From an uncultured Prevotellaceae bacterium (GTDB lineage: Bacteria; Bacteroidota; Bacteroidia; Bacteroidales; Bacteroidaceae), in NCBI GenBank assembly GCA_937898415.1, contig CALDLA010000169.1, positions 1 through 51,740 of the forward strand: a stretch of DNA of 51,740 bases. The letters are read 5' to 3'. Every line of letters starts with the position of its first letter. The first letter of the stretch is position 1. Positions 17,260 through 26,115 of this stretch are shown one piece after another. Position numbers and translations under genes: made by a program. The notes under the pieces were generated by a model, which was given only the letters and a program-made list of their open reading frames with translations, searched no databases and was not told where the DNA came from.

Positions 17260-18669
17260 ATGAACTATAGGAATATTATCATCGCTGTAGCCGTGAGCCT
17301 GATGCTCACGGGCTGCGGCCTATATAATAAGTATGAGCAGAAGGTGGAGGCTCCGTCCAATGTCTTTGGTACGACGCCTGACATCACGGAAGCCACGGGT
17401 GAGGCCTCACTGGCCCAGTTGTCGTGGCGCGAGTTCTTCGGTGACCCGCAGTTGCAGCAGCTCATAGTCCAGGCACTGGCCAACAATACCGACCTGAACT
17501 CCGCCCGCATCAACATTGCGAAGAGCGAGGCCTCGCTGAAGGCCGCCAAACTGGCCTATCTGCCGTCGCTTTATTTTTCACCGCAAGGTACGCTCAGCAA
17601 GTTTGGAAGCAACTCTATGTCGAAGACCTACAACCTGCAGATGGACTTGTCCTGGGACGTTGATGTCTTTGGTAGTATCACCAACAAGAAGCGTGCCGCG
17701 CAGGCCGTTCTGCTGCAGTCGCAGATGAGCGAGGAAGCCACGCGCTCGAACCTCATCTCGACGCTTGCCCAGCAGTATTTCAGGCTTCAGCTGCTTGACC
17801 GCGAACTGGAAATCCTGATGGAGACCGACAGTCTCTGGAAAGCTTCGTTGGATACACAGCAGGCACTCTACGAGAACGGTCAGGCTTATTCCACCGCTGT
17901 CAATCAGCAGGAGTCATCATGGCTTAGCGTGAAGACGCAGATTGTCGATATCCGCCGCAGCATCCGCTCTACCGAGAACGAAATCTGCAGTCTGCTCTGT
18001 ATCACACCGCAGCACATCAATCGCTCCCACTGGGGAGCTTCCCAGCAGTATCACTCGGCTACTGAGGGTCAGCGCTTGTTCGATGAGCGTATCATGAGAA
18101 TCGGTGTCCCCGCCATGATGCTCGAGCATCGCCCCGATATCCGTCTGGCTAACTTCTATATGGAGGAGGCTTTCTACAATACACAGACTGCCCGTGCAGC
18201 CTTCTTCCCCAGCATCTCGCTGTCGGGAGCAGCAGGCTGGACCAACAATGGCGGCGTCATCGTCAATCCCGGAAAACTGCTGCTTCAAGCCGTCGCCTCG
18301 CTTTCACAGCCCATCTTTGCCCGCGGTCAGATCAAAGCCAACTACAAGACGGCACAGCTGACTGAGGAGAATCTGCAGAAGAAGTATGTGCAGACCGTCA
18401 TCGATGCCGGCAACGACGTGAACGAGGCCATGGCCGACTGCCAGTCCGCTCGCGAGAAGCACGACTACTACCACCGTCAGGTGGAAGTGCTCCACGAGGC
18501 CTACACCGGCACCCACGAACTGATGGACAACGGCAAGGCCAGCTATCTTGAGGTGCTCACCGCCCAGGAGTCGCTGCTCTCAGCTCAGCTCAACGAAGCC
18601 GAGAATCTGTACAACGGTGCCCAGGCCGTCATCGCCCTCTACATTGCCCTCGGCGGCGGCACCAAGTAA
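17260..18669 (+). CDS. Outer-membrane efflux channel lipoprotein (OprM/CusC family)
   Basis: Outer-membrane factor completing the RND tripartite pump. The 469 residues have a lipobox (LMLTGC), then two repeated halves of long helices with beta-barrel segments, e.g. WREFFGDPQLQQLIVQALANN (residues ~55-75), NTDLNSARINIAKSEA, RPDIRLANFYMEEAFYNTQTARAAFFPSISLSGAAG split over ~290-325, and GKASYLEVLTAQESLL near the end. These are signature segments of the NodT/OprM family. Third gene of the operon, 20 bp after the pump. Confidence 0.94.
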   Translation: MNYRNIIIAVAVSLMLTGCGLYNKYEQKVEAPSNVFGTTPDITEATGEASLAQLSWREFFGDPQLQQLIVQALANNTDLNSARINIAKSEASLKAAKLAYLPSLYFSPQGTLSKFGSNSMSKTYNLQMDLSWDVDVFGSITNKKRAAQAVLLQSQMSEEATRSNLISTLAQQYFRLQLLDRELEILMETDSLWKASLDTQQALYENGQAYSTAVNQQESSWLSVKTQIVDIRRSIRSTENEICSLLCITPQHINRSHWGASQQYHSATEGQRLFDERIMRIGVPAMMLEHRPDIRLANFYMEEAFYNTQTARAAFFPSISLSGAAGWTNNGGVIVNPGKLLLQAVASLSQPIFARGQIKANYKTAQLTEENLQKKYVQTVIDAGNDVNEAMADCQSAREKHDYYHRQVEVLHEAYTGTHELMDNGKASYLEVLTAQESLLSAQLNEAENLYNGAQAVIALYIALGGGTK

Positions 18670-18710
18670 ACACATTCAGCCCTGGTAAGGCGTAAAAAGA
18701 CCATCGGGCG

Positions 18711-18798
18711 ATGTCCGATATTTACTCAAAGATGTCCTTTCCTCTTGTTTTATGGAAAATTTCTACTAAATGGGCATAATTGAGTAAATATCGGACAT
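18711..18798. promoter_or_regulatory. 19-bp perfect inverted repeat upstream of the AraC regulator gene
   Basis: ATGTCCGATATTTACTCAA at 18711-18729 and its exact reverse complement at 18780-18798, 50 bp apart. No T-run follows, so it is not an ordinary terminator. It lies 42 bp after the efflux-channel stop and 55 bp before the AraC start, where an operator would be expected. A promoter-like TATTTGC (18822-18828) follows the right arm. Confidence 0.75.
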
Positions 18799-18853
18799 TA
18801 TTATTTGGTAAAAAATGACGATATTTGCATGGTGAAAAGAAAAAAAGAACATC

Positions 18854-19750
18854 ATGGAGATCAGTGAATTCATCAACCGAGTCGGTTCTGACTGCCTGCG
18901 ACTGGGCGATAATAACGAGATGATGGTCGTCGAGAACTTCGGTGTGATTCCCGAGGGTGAATTTCGTATCAATACCCACGGCATCCTCATTATCTGTATG
19001 GAAGGCATGGCACAGTTTGACTACGACGGGTGTCAGATACATCTTCGCAAGAACGACCTGTTTCTCTACATGGCCCACAGTGTTGTCTGCAATTTCATGT
19101 CTTCGCCCGACTTCAATTGCCGTCAGATATGGTTCAGCCGCGGTGAGTTGTGGAACATTAATATCTATGGTGAGGCCAGTCTGGCAGATTTGACCTATCT
19201 TAAGCAATATCCTAAGATTCGTCTTACCGATGAAGATGTGTCTCTCCTCGATGACTACTTTCATTTGTTGTGTCGCAGGATGAGAGACAGCAGACCATTG
19301 CTGTATTTGGATATTGTGAGGTCACTCATCAGCACGATGATGCTGGAAATGCTGAGTATGTTCCGTAGAGAAAGAGGGGTGGGGAAGAGTCCTGAAAGTC
19401 AGGAAGATACAACTTCCGGATTCCACAAAAGGCGGCTGGCCGAACGGTTTATCAAGATGGTAGAACAGAGCGACGGGCGCATCCGTAAGGTCGATTATTT
19501 TGCCAATCAACTGAACATCACGCCGAAGTATCTATCGACACTGCTCAAGGAAACCATCAACCGCCGCCCGAGCGATATGATACATTTTTTCACGCTCAAG
19601 GCTATCGACCGCCGGCTCCGCTTCACCGATATGACGATGCAGGAGATTGCCAACGAACTGCAGTTTCCCAATGCCTCGTTCTTTGGCAGGTACTTCAAGG
19701 AACAATCGGGTATGACTCCCATGGAATTCAGAAAGAAATATCAGAAATAA
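18854..19750 (+). CDS. AraC-family transcriptional regulator
   Basis: A 298-residue regulator with an N-terminal cupin-like sensing domain (about 20-130) and a C-terminal double helix-turn-helix (about 195-298): VDYFANQLNITPKYLSTLLKE for the first helix pair and MQEIANELQFPNASFFGRYFKEQSGMTPMEFRKKY (about 262-296) for the second. This is the classic AraC/XylS signature. It is 9 bp upstream of a tolC-like gene and probably cotranscribed with the export genes to 25877, so it most likely controls its own operon. The 19-bp inverted repeat is a candidate binding site. Confidence 0.93.
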   Translation: MEISEFINRVGSDCLRLGDNNEMMVVENFGVIPEGEFRINTHGILIICMEGMAQFDYDGCQIHLRKNDLFLYMAHSVVCNFMSSPDFNCRQIWFSRGELWNINIYGEASLADLTYLKQYPKIRLTDEDVSLLDDYFHLLCRRMRDSRPLLYLDIVRSLISTMMLEMLSMFRRERGVGKSPESQEDTTSGFHKRRLAERFIKMVEQSDGRIRKVDYFANQLNITPKYLSTLLKETINRRPSDMIHFFTLKAIDRRLRFTDMTMQEIANELQFPNASFFGRYFKEQSGMTPMEFRKKYQK

Positions 19751-19759
19751 TCAATCATA

Positions 19760-21259
19760 ATGAACATGACAAGAAAGAAAAAACGGACAGTGATGGCACG
19801 GGCTTTAGGGCTCGGGCTGTTGGTGCTGTTGCCGATGAGTGGTACGTCTCAGCAGATACTGACGCTCGACAGTTGCAGGGCGATGGCATTGAGGAACAAC
19901 AAACAGATGGGCGTGGCGAAGATGAAGCAGGAGGTGAACGCCAACCTGCGCAAGTCGGCCCGTACGCAGTACCTGCCTAAGGTGAACGCCGTGGGCGGCT
20001 ATCTCTGGATGAGTAAGGAGGTGTCTCTCCTCGGCGATGACCAGAAAACCGCGTTGAGCAACATGGGCACGACTACGGCGTCGAAGCTGGAGGAAGCCTT
20101 GTCGCCGTTGGTATCGATGTTGCCTTCCGCTTCGCAAGCGAAGATGGGAGAGGGCATGGCCCAGGTGGCCGGTGCGCTCAATGAAGTAGGCGCTGGCATC
20201 GTTGAGGGTTTCCGGACGGACACGCGCAACATGATAGCCGGTGCCGTGACGGTGACGCAGCCTGTGTTCATGGGCGGTGCTATCACGGCAGCCAACAAGA
20301 TGGCTGACATCAACGAGGATATGGCCGCGAACTCATTGGAGATGAAGCGCCAGAACACCTTATTCAATATAGACCAGGCCTACTGGCAGGTGGTGTCGCT
20401 GCGTCATAAGCAGAAACTGGCCGAGAGCTACGTGGCACTGGTGAAGAAGCTGAAGGGCGACGTGCAGAAGATGATGGATCAGGGTGTGGCCACGAAGGGC
20501 GACGGCCTAAGCGTCGGCGTCAGGGTGAACGAGGCCGAGATGGCACTGACACAAGTGACCGACGGCTTGGCCCTGTCGAAGATGCTGCTATGCCAGTTGT
20601 GCGGACTGCCGGTGGAGGAGGAGATTACGTTGGCCGACGAGGAGCGCACTGGCCTCGATGGCGTGGCCGCACCATCGCCATCAGCAGGACTGGCTGAAGC
20701 TGCCTTCCAGAACCGTCCTGAGTTGAAGGTGCTGCAAAACACTGTTGACCTGACGCGGCAAACGACAAACGTGCTGAAGGCCGGCAACCTGCCGCAGGTG
20801 CTGCTGACAGGTGGCTATACCGTCACGAATCCCAATACATTCAACGGCTTCGAGAAAAAGTTCGGCGGTTTATGGAACGTGGGTGTCATCATGCGTGTCC
20901 CCATCTGGAACTGGGGCGACGTGAAGTACAAGGTCCGTGCTTCGAAGGGAGCCACGACGATGGCCAATATGGAACTGGACGATGCCCGTGAGTTGATAGA
21001 ACTGCAGGTACATCAGAGCAACTTCAAGGTGAACGAAGCCAACAAGAAGTTGGAGATGGCGAACGCAAATGTCGCCAACGCCGACGAGAACCTGCGCATG
21101 GCGAACCTCGGTTTCAAGGAGGGCACCGTGTCGTTCACTACCGTCATGGAGGCACAGACGGCTTGGCAGCAGGCTCAGTCGCAGAAGATTGATGCCGAGA
21201 TTGGTGTCAAACTGAGTCAAGTGGAACTGCAGAAAGCACTGGGTGTCTTAACCCCCTAA
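19760..21259 (+). CDS. TolC-family outer-membrane channel
   Basis: Outer-membrane factor of the second exporter. The 499 residues have a signal peptide after a basic start (MTRKKKRTVMARALGLGLLV), a typical opening LTLDSCRAMALRNNKQMGVAK, long coiled-coil helices, and GFKEGTVSFTTVMEAQTAWQQ near the end. It differs from the lipoprotein type at 17260. An insertion near residues 90-160 (alanine/methionine-rich, KLEEALSPLVSMLPSASQAK) is longer than in E. coli TolC. The stop codon TAA (21257-21259) lies inside a palindrome of a REP-like repeat, so the repeat forms the end of the gene. Confidence 0.92.
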   Translation: MNMTRKKKRTVMARALGLGLLVLLPMSGTSQQILTLDSCRAMALRNNKQMGVAKMKQEVNANLRKSARTQYLPKVNAVGGYLWMSKEVSLLGDDQKTALSNMGTTTASKLEEALSPLVSMLPSASQAKMGEGMAQVAGALNEVGAGIVEGFRTDTRNMIAGAVTVTQPVFMGGAITAANKMADINEDMAANSLEMKRQNTLFNIDQAYWQVVSLRHKQKLAESYVALVKKLKGDVQKMMDQGVATKGDGLSVGVRVNEAEMALTQVTDGLALSKMLLCQLCGLPVEEEITLADEERTGLDGVAAPSPSAGLAEAAFQNRPELKVLQNTVDLTRQTTNVLKAGNLPQVLLTGGYTVTNPNTFNGFEKKFGGLWNVGVIMRVPIWNWGDVKYKVRASKGATTMANMELDDARELIELQVHQSNFKVNEANKKLEMANANVANADENLRMANLGFKEGTVSFTTVMEAQTAWQQAQSQKIDAEIGVKLSQVELQKALGVLTP

Positions 21260-21374
21260 GTTAGGGGGTAGGGGGTCTGAACAGGCTCAAATCATCATAA
21301 ACAAACAACAATAATAACATTTTAACCGGGGCAATGAACGCTCGTTCAGACCCCCACCCCCCTAACTTAGGGGG
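21252..21374. repeat. Inverted pair of REP-like elements between tolC and hlyD
   Basis: Left arm 21252-21282: palindrome CCCCCTAAGTTAGGGGG followed by TAGGGGGTCTGAAC. Right arm 21344-21374 is its near-perfect reverse complement (one shifted base). A 61-bp spacer holds no gene. The head-palindrome plus G-rich tail ending in GTC architecture is the same as that of the pair at 29011/29454. Confidence 0.85.
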
Positions 21375-21388
21375 CTCGTACAAAGATT

Positions 21389-22381
21389 ATGTCAGACGAA
21401 GCAAAACAACAGCATAACAACATCCTGCTGGCTGTGGCAGGTTTTTCAGCAGTAGTAGTCATCGTGGCACTCATCGGTTTCCTTGCCCTCGGCCGCGACC
21501 CGGAAGTGATACAGGGCGAGATGGAGGTCGAGGAGTACCGCGTGTCGGGCAAGGTGCCTGGCCGCATCCTGCAACTCCTCGTCAAGGAGGGTGACTTTGT
21601 CAAGGCCGGTGATACGCTGGCTATCATCGAGGCTCCTGATGTGGAGGCCAAAATGGCGCAGGCACAGAGTGCCGTTGATGCTGCCTCGGCTATGGAGCAG
21701 ATGGCTCGTAACGGTGCCCGTAAGGAGATGATTCAGTCGGCCATGCAGCTCTTGGAGCAGGCCAAGGCCGGACTGGAGATTGCCGAGAAGTCGTATAACC
21801 GCATGAAGATACTCTTTGACGAGGAGGTCGTCAGTGCCCAGAAGTTCGACGAGGCCCAGGCTATGTACAAGTCGGCTCAGGCACAGGTGAAGGCTGCACA
21901 GAGTCAGTATGACATGGCTGTCAACGGTGCCCGCGCCGAAGAGAAGCGTGCCGCGTCGGCTACCGTCGGACAGGCTCGCGGTGCTATGCAGGAGGTGACG
22001 AGCTACATCCGTGAGACGGTGCAGGTGGCCCAGATGGACGGCGAGGTGACCGACGTCTACCCGAAGGTGGGCGAACTTGTCGGTACGGGCACTCCCATCA
22101 TGTCGATTGCCATGATGGACGACCAGTGGGCTACGTTCAACATCCGCGAAGACCAACTGAAGGACATCCAGGTGGGTTCCGAGCTGACGGTCAGGATTCC
22201 TGCGCTTGACAAGGAGACGACAATGAAGGTGACGTCGATGAAGGACAAGGGGTCGTTCGCCGTTTGGAAGGCAACGAAGGCCAGTGGCCAGTATGACCAG
22301 AAGACGTTCGAGGTGAAGGCCCGTCCGGTGGAAAAGATTGAGAATGTGCGTCCGGGCATGTCGGTCATTCTGAAGAAGTGA
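21389..22381 (+). CDS. HlyD/EmrA-type membrane fusion protein
   Basis: Inner-membrane-anchored adaptor. The 330 residues have one N-terminal transmembrane helix (about 12-33, ILLAVAGFSAVVVIVALIGF), a biotinyl-lipoyl half (EEYRVSGKVPGRILQLLVKE), a long coiled-coil hairpin (about 90-200), the second lipoyl half (QVAQMDGEVTDVYPKVGELV) and a beta domain. It sits with TolC and two ABC-2 permeases and so links them across the periplasm. The stop falls at the start of a GTGAAAAGTGA repeat tract. Confidence 0.93.
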   Translation: MSDEAKQQHNNILLAVAGFSAVVVIVALIGFLALGRDPEVIQGEMEVEEYRVSGKVPGRILQLLVKEGDFVKAGDTLAIIEAPDVEAKMAQAQSAVDAASAMEQMARNGARKEMIQSAMQLLEQAKAGLEIAEKSYNRMKILFDEEVVSAQKFDEAQAMYKSAQAQVKAAQSQYDMAVNGARAEEKRAASATVGQARGAMQEVTSYIRETVQVAQMDGEVTDVYPKVGELVGTGTPIMSIAMMDDQWATFNIREDQLKDIQVGSELTVRIPALDKETTMKVTSMKDKGSFAVWKATKASGQYDQKTFEVKARPVEKIENVRPGMSVILKK

Positions 22382-22428
22382 AAAGTGAAGAAGTGAAAAG
22401 TGAAGAAGTGATTAGTGAAAAGTGAAAT
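22374..22428. repeat. GTGAAAAGTGAAGAA tandem repeat between hlyD and the first permease
   Basis: About four GTGAAAAGTGAAGAA-type units starting at the hlyD stop and filling the gap to the permease start. It is the longest copy of this repeat in the window. Confidence 0.85.
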
Positions 22429-22433
22429 AGTTA

Positions 22434-23606
22434 ATGAAATATCTCTCAAATATCGGACGCATTGCGCTGCGCGAACTTGACATCATCATCCGCAAGAACC
22501 GTATCTACGGCTTCTGCATGATTGTGTTCCCGCTGCTGTTGGTGTTCTTCTTCACCACGATGCTCGACGACGGTGTCGCGCTCGACCTGCCCGTCGGCGT
22601 GGTCGACCAGGACAACAGCGCCACGTCGCGCGGCCTCATCCGCAACCTCGATGCAATGCAGTCGTCGCGTGTCGTCTACCGCTTCGCGAACATCACCGAG
22701 GCCCGGGGTGCCATGCAGGAGGGTAAGGTCTATGCCTACCTCTACATCCCTGAGGGTACGGCGTCAAAGCTACTGTCCGGACGCCAGCCCAAGATATCGT
22801 ACTACTACACGATGACCTGCATGACCGCCGGCTCGATGGCGATGAAGGACATGAAGACCATCGGTTCGCTGGGCTCGGCGGCTGTCGGACAGTCGACGCT
22901 CTCGGCGAAGGGTGCCTCGAAGCAGCAGATCAAGGCGGCCCTGCAGCCCGTCACGGTTGACGCCCACATGATAGCCAATCCCGAGGGTTCGTACAACTAC
23001 TCGCTGACCACCGTCTTCGTGCCGGGCATTCTGATGCTCTTCATGGCGCTGCTCTCGGCCTACGCCGTGGGCATGGAGATGAAGTTCGACACTGGCAAGG
23101 AGTGGCTGGCCATGGCCGAAAACAACATGGTCGTGGCCATCGTCGGAAAGTATATTGTTCACGCGCTGGTGTTCCTGCTCGTGATATTCCTCTATCAGTA
23201 TTATATTTTCAAGGTGCTCCACTTTCCGCATCTCGGTGGTGTGTGGAGCATTGTGCGGCTCACGCTTTTGCAGGTGTCTGCCGGCCTTGGCTTCGGCATC
23301 TTCGCCTTCGGTCTGATGCCGTCGCTGCGCATGTCTATGAGCATCTCGTCCTTGTGGTCGGTGCTCAGCATCTCGATGTGCGGCTCGGCGTTCCCCATTG
23401 CCGGTATGGACGCGCCGCTGCAGGCCATGTCGTGGCTCTTCCCCCTGCGCCATTACTGGATGCTCTATCAGGCCACGGTGCTCAACGGTTTTCCGGTTAT
23501 CGACGTCTGGTTCCACCTCGTGGCGCTCGTGGCCTTCACGCTGCTGCCCTGGTTCGTGCTTCGTAAAGTCAAAAACGCAATGCTGAATTATGTCTACATT
23601 CCTTAA
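22434..23606 (+). CDS. ABC-2 type transporter permease (first)
   Basis: A 390-residue membrane protein with the ABC-2 layout: one N-terminal helix (about 23-43), a large extracytoplasmic domain (45-180, VGVVDQDNSATSRGLIRNL), then five helices from about 187 onwards. It belongs to the YhhJ/YbhR/YbhS group, which pairs with HlyD adaptors. It overlaps the second permease by 17 bp. No ATP-binding subunit is encoded in this operon. Confidence 0.9.
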   Translation: MKYLSNIGRIALRELDIIIRKNRIYGFCMIVFPLLLVFFFTTMLDDGVALDLPVGVVDQDNSATSRGLIRNLDAMQSSRVVYRFANITEARGAMQEGKVYAYLYIPEGTASKLLSGRQPKISYYYTMTCMTAGSMAMKDMKTIGSLGSAAVGQSTLSAKGASKQQIKAALQPVTVDAHMIANPEGSYNYSLTTVFVPGILMLFMALLSAYAVGMEMKFDTGKEWLAMAENNMVVAIVGKYIVHALVFLLVIFLYQYYIFKVLHFPHLGGVWSIVRLTLLQVSAGLGFGIFAFGLMPSLRMSMSISSLWSVLSISMCGSAFPIAGMDAPLQAMSWLFPLRHYWMLYQATVLNGFPVIDVWFHLVALVAFTLLPWFVLRKVKNAMLNYVYIP

Positions 23607-24795
23607 TCGATTACGCGAGCACTTTACTGACGTGCTCTATATCTTCCGCCACGAGCTTATCCGCGTCATCAAGGACGAGGGCGTGCTGATGTTCCTCGTC
23701 GTGGTGCCGCTGGGCTACCCGCTGCTCTACTCGTGGATTTACAACAACGAGTCGCTGCACGAGACGCCGGTGGTCGTCGTCGACCAGTCGCACTCGGCCC
23801 TCTCGCGCCAGTTCATCAACGACTGCGACGCCTCGCCCGACGTGCATATTAAGTTTTACGCCGAGGATCTTGACGAGGCCCGCTCACTCGTCAGCCGACA
23901 GTTAGTGAAGGGCATTTACCTCATCCCGGCTGACTTCTCCGAGCGCGCCAACCGCGGCGAGCAGGCCACCGTCAGCGTCTATTGCGACATGAGCCTGATG
24001 CTTGCCTATAAGGCCGTCTATCAGACCGCGGTGGTCGAGGCTGGCCGCCTCGGCGCAGGCATGAACATCAAGAAGGCTGGCAACTACACAAAGCGCGAGG
24101 ATGCCATTACGGCGCAGCCCCTGGCCGTCGACGACGTGGCCATGTTCAATCCTTCCGGCGGTTACGGCTCGTGCGTCCTGCCCGCCGTGCTCATGCTCAT
24201 CCTGCAGCAGGCGCTCGCCCTCGGCATCGGCATGGCCGCCGGTACGGCACGTGAGCGCCACCGCAACGGCCAGCTCATCCCCGACGACGACCCGCACTAT
24301 CGCGGTGCCTACCGCATCGTCTGGGGCAAGGCGCTTTGCTACGGCATGATTGGTGCCGTCGCCGCAGCCTACCTCTCGATGGCCGTCCCCGCGATGTTCT
24401 CTTTCCCGCAGTTGGGCACCGGCTGGACGCTCTTCTGGATGCTCCTGCCCTACACGATGGCTAGCGTATTCTTCGGCCTCGCCGTCTCGTGCATGATTCG
24501 CTACCGCGAGAACGTCATGCTCATCATGGTCTTCGTCTCCGTGCCCCTGCTCTTCCTGACGGGCGTCTCCTGGCCGCAGTCTAGCATCCCCGGCTACTGG
24601 CAGGGCGTCTCCTGGATTTTCCCCAGCACCTTCGGTGTCCGCGCCTTCATCCGCGTCAACTCGATGGGTGCCTCCATCAGTCAGATCCTGCCTGAGCTCC
24701 GCATCCTCTGGATCCAGGCCGCCGTCTATCTCGGTATGGCCTGCCTCGTCTATCGCTATCAGTTCCGACTCATGAAGAAATATGCTAATACATAA
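23590..24795 (+). CDS. ABC-2 type transporter permease (second)
   Basis: A 401-residue paralogue of the preceding permease with the same layout: an N-terminal helix (LMFLVVVPLGYPLLYSWIY), an extracytoplasmic domain (ETPVVVVDQSHSALSRQFIN), and five C-terminal helices with a LTGVSWPQSSIPGYWQGVSW segment typical of ABC-2 permeases. The two permeases would form a heterodimer. It overlaps the previous gene and is 14 bp before the DUF3089 hydrolase, so all are in one transcript. Confidence 0.9.
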   Translation: MSTFLNRLREHFTDVLYIFRHELIRVIKDEGVLMFLVVVPLGYPLLYSWIYNNESLHETPVVVVDQSHSALSRQFINDCDASPDVHIKFYAEDLDEARSLVSRQLVKGIYLIPADFSERANRGEQATVSVYCDMSLMLAYKAVYQTAVVEAGRLGAGMNIKKAGNYTKREDAITAQPLAVDDVAMFNPSGGYGSCVLPAVLMLILQQALALGIGMAAGTARERHRNGQLIPDDDPHYRGAYRIVWGKALCYGMIGAVAAAYLSMAVPAMFSFPQLGTGWTLFWMLLPYTMASVFFGLAVSCMIRYRENVMLIMVFVSVPLLFLTGVSWPQSSIPGYWQGVSWIFPSTFGVRAFIRVNSMGASISQILPELRILWIQAAVYLGMACLVYRYQFRLMKKYANT

Positions 24796-24809
24796 CACCA
24801 ACCTATGAT

Positions 24810-25877
24810 ATGATGAATATGAAAAGAAACTATTCCCTCGTGCTCCTGGCATCGGTGATGGTGGTAGCCATGAATCTTGCTTCGTGCAAGATGAGTAACA
24901 AACCCGCCGCCGAAACTTCGAGAATCGGCGAAATCCCCGAAGCCGCGCAGTACATTGTCGGACTCGAGAAGTACGACACCGTGATTGACTATAGCCAGGC
25001 TGAGAACTGGCTCTCGTGCCCCACGGAGATTACGAAGCCCGTCGACGTGTTCTATATCTACCCGACGGTGACCGGTTTCCGTCCCGAAACTGAGGTCTGC
25101 GACATGAACGACACCATGATGATTGCCGGTGCTCAGATGGTGCGCCAGATTCAGACCGGCGTCTTCGACGAGAGTTGCAATGTCTTCATGCCCTACTACC
25201 GTCAGATCTCCATGCCGAAGCCCGGCTCTGACTACTCGGCCATCATCGACTACGTCTCTAAGTTCGACGCTACCGACGCGCTCGACTATTTCCTCAACAA
25301 CCTCAATCAGGGCCGTCCCTTCATCCTCGCCGGACACTCGCAGGGTGCCTCGACGCTCATCGCCCTGCTCGAGAACTACATGACGAAGCATCCCGAGGCG
25401 CTCAGTCGCATGGTCGCTGCCTATCCCATCGGCTTTGCCGTGACCAAGGACTGGCTCGCTAAGACCGGCCTGAAGTTCGCCGAGGGTGCCACCGACACCG
25501 GCGTCATCGTCTCGTGGAACACCGAGGGTCCCGCCAACTTGGAAGCCGGAGTCAAGAACATGACGCTCGCCCCGGGCGGCATCAGCATCAACCCCATCAA
25601 CTGGAAGCGCGACGACACATACGCTGACGTCAAGGAGAACCTTGGCTCACTCACTTATGATGGTAAACTTGTCACCCCAGGTATCGCCGACGCCCGTGTT
25701 GACACCGTCCGCGGTTCCGTCGTCGTCACCACCATCGCCGATAAAAAGCTTTATGCCATTCCCGCCGACGGCGCCGCCATGTTCGGTCCCGAGAGCTACC
25801 ATCTCCACGACTACGGTTTCTTCTTCAATAACCTGAAGCAGAACGTCGCCGACCGCATCAAGGCGTACATGGAGTAA
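24810..25877 (+). CDS. DUF3089-family alpha/beta hydrolase lipoprotein
   Basis: A 355-residue lipoprotein (signal peptide ending LASC) of the alpha/beta-hydrolase fold. The nucleophile elbow is GHSQG with Ser177; a late HLHDYGFFFNN segment (about residues 331-341) carries the likely catalytic His. The family (DUF3089) is lipase/esterase-like, with unknown substrate. It is the last gene of the AraC-TolC-HlyD-ABC operon and ends before a terminator, so it may act on the exported or imported compound. A clear homologue, fused to another domain, is at 45691. Confidence 0.88.
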   Translation: MMNMKRNYSLVLLASVMVVAMNLASCKMSNKPAAETSRIGEIPEAAQYIVGLEKYDTVIDYSQAENWLSCPTEITKPVDVFYIYPTVTGFRPETEVCDMNDTMMIAGAQMVRQIQTGVFDESCNVFMPYYRQISMPKPGSDYSAIIDYVSKFDATDALDYFLNNLNQGRPFILAGHSQGASTLIALLENYMTKHPEALSRMVAAYPIGFAVTKDWLAKTGLKFAEGATDTGVIVSWNTEGPANLEAGVKNMTLAPGGISINPINWKRDDTYADVKENLGSLTYDGKLVTPGIADARVDTVRGSVVVTTIADKKLYAIPADGAAMFGPESYHLHDYGFFFNNLKQNVADRIKAYME

Positions 25878-25897
25878 TGGGAATAGACGATGAAGAT

Positions 25898-25935
25898 AAT
25901 CGGGCTGATCTTTGGTCAGTCCGATTTTTTTGTTT
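25898..25935 (+). terminator. Rho-independent terminator after the exporter operon
   Basis: Stem AATCGG-G-CTGA / TCAG-T-CCGATT with loop TCTTTGG, then seven T residues. It ends the operon from 18854. Confidence 0.85.
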
Positions 25936-25978
25936 AATACAAAAAATAATCGACTTACCAAATATTTGCGTACTATTC

Positions 25979-26009
25979 TTTGGCTTTTCAGAAACAATTT
26001 GTATCTTTG
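25979..26009 (+). promoter_or_regulatory. Bacteroidota-type promoter for the C10 protease
   Basis: TTTG at 25979-25982, 19 bp, TATCTTTG at 26002-26009: a textbook match. A 20-codon ORF (26037-26099) lies in the leader. Confidence 0.88.
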
Positions 26010-26036
26010 CAGCAAAATCTAAATAGGATTAAGATT

Positions 26037-26099
26037 ATGGCAACAGCAATAAGAGCTATCCCGACTCTCTATGGCGAGACGGCAAGAACATTTCATTAA
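26037..26099 (+). pseudogene. Truncated 20-codon leader ORF (MATAIRAIPTLYGE...)
   Basis: ATG 26037 to TAA 26097-26099 encodes MATAIRAIPTLYGETARTF followed by H. From memory, the start MATAIR-x-IP-x-L-x-G-x-A-x-R-F is shared by small (60-80 residue) antitoxin-like Bacteroidales proteins, so this looks like the first third of such a gene, with its promoter, joined to the protease gene. It could also be a translated leader peptide. The family match is recalled, not searched. Confidence 0.45.
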
Positions 26100-26115
26100 A
26101 TAATCGGAGAAGAAC

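Noticed and set aside
18711..18798. Terminator of the RND efflux operon
   Set aside because: The arms are 50 bp apart, AT-rich, and no T-run follows the right arm, so intrinsic termination is unlikely.
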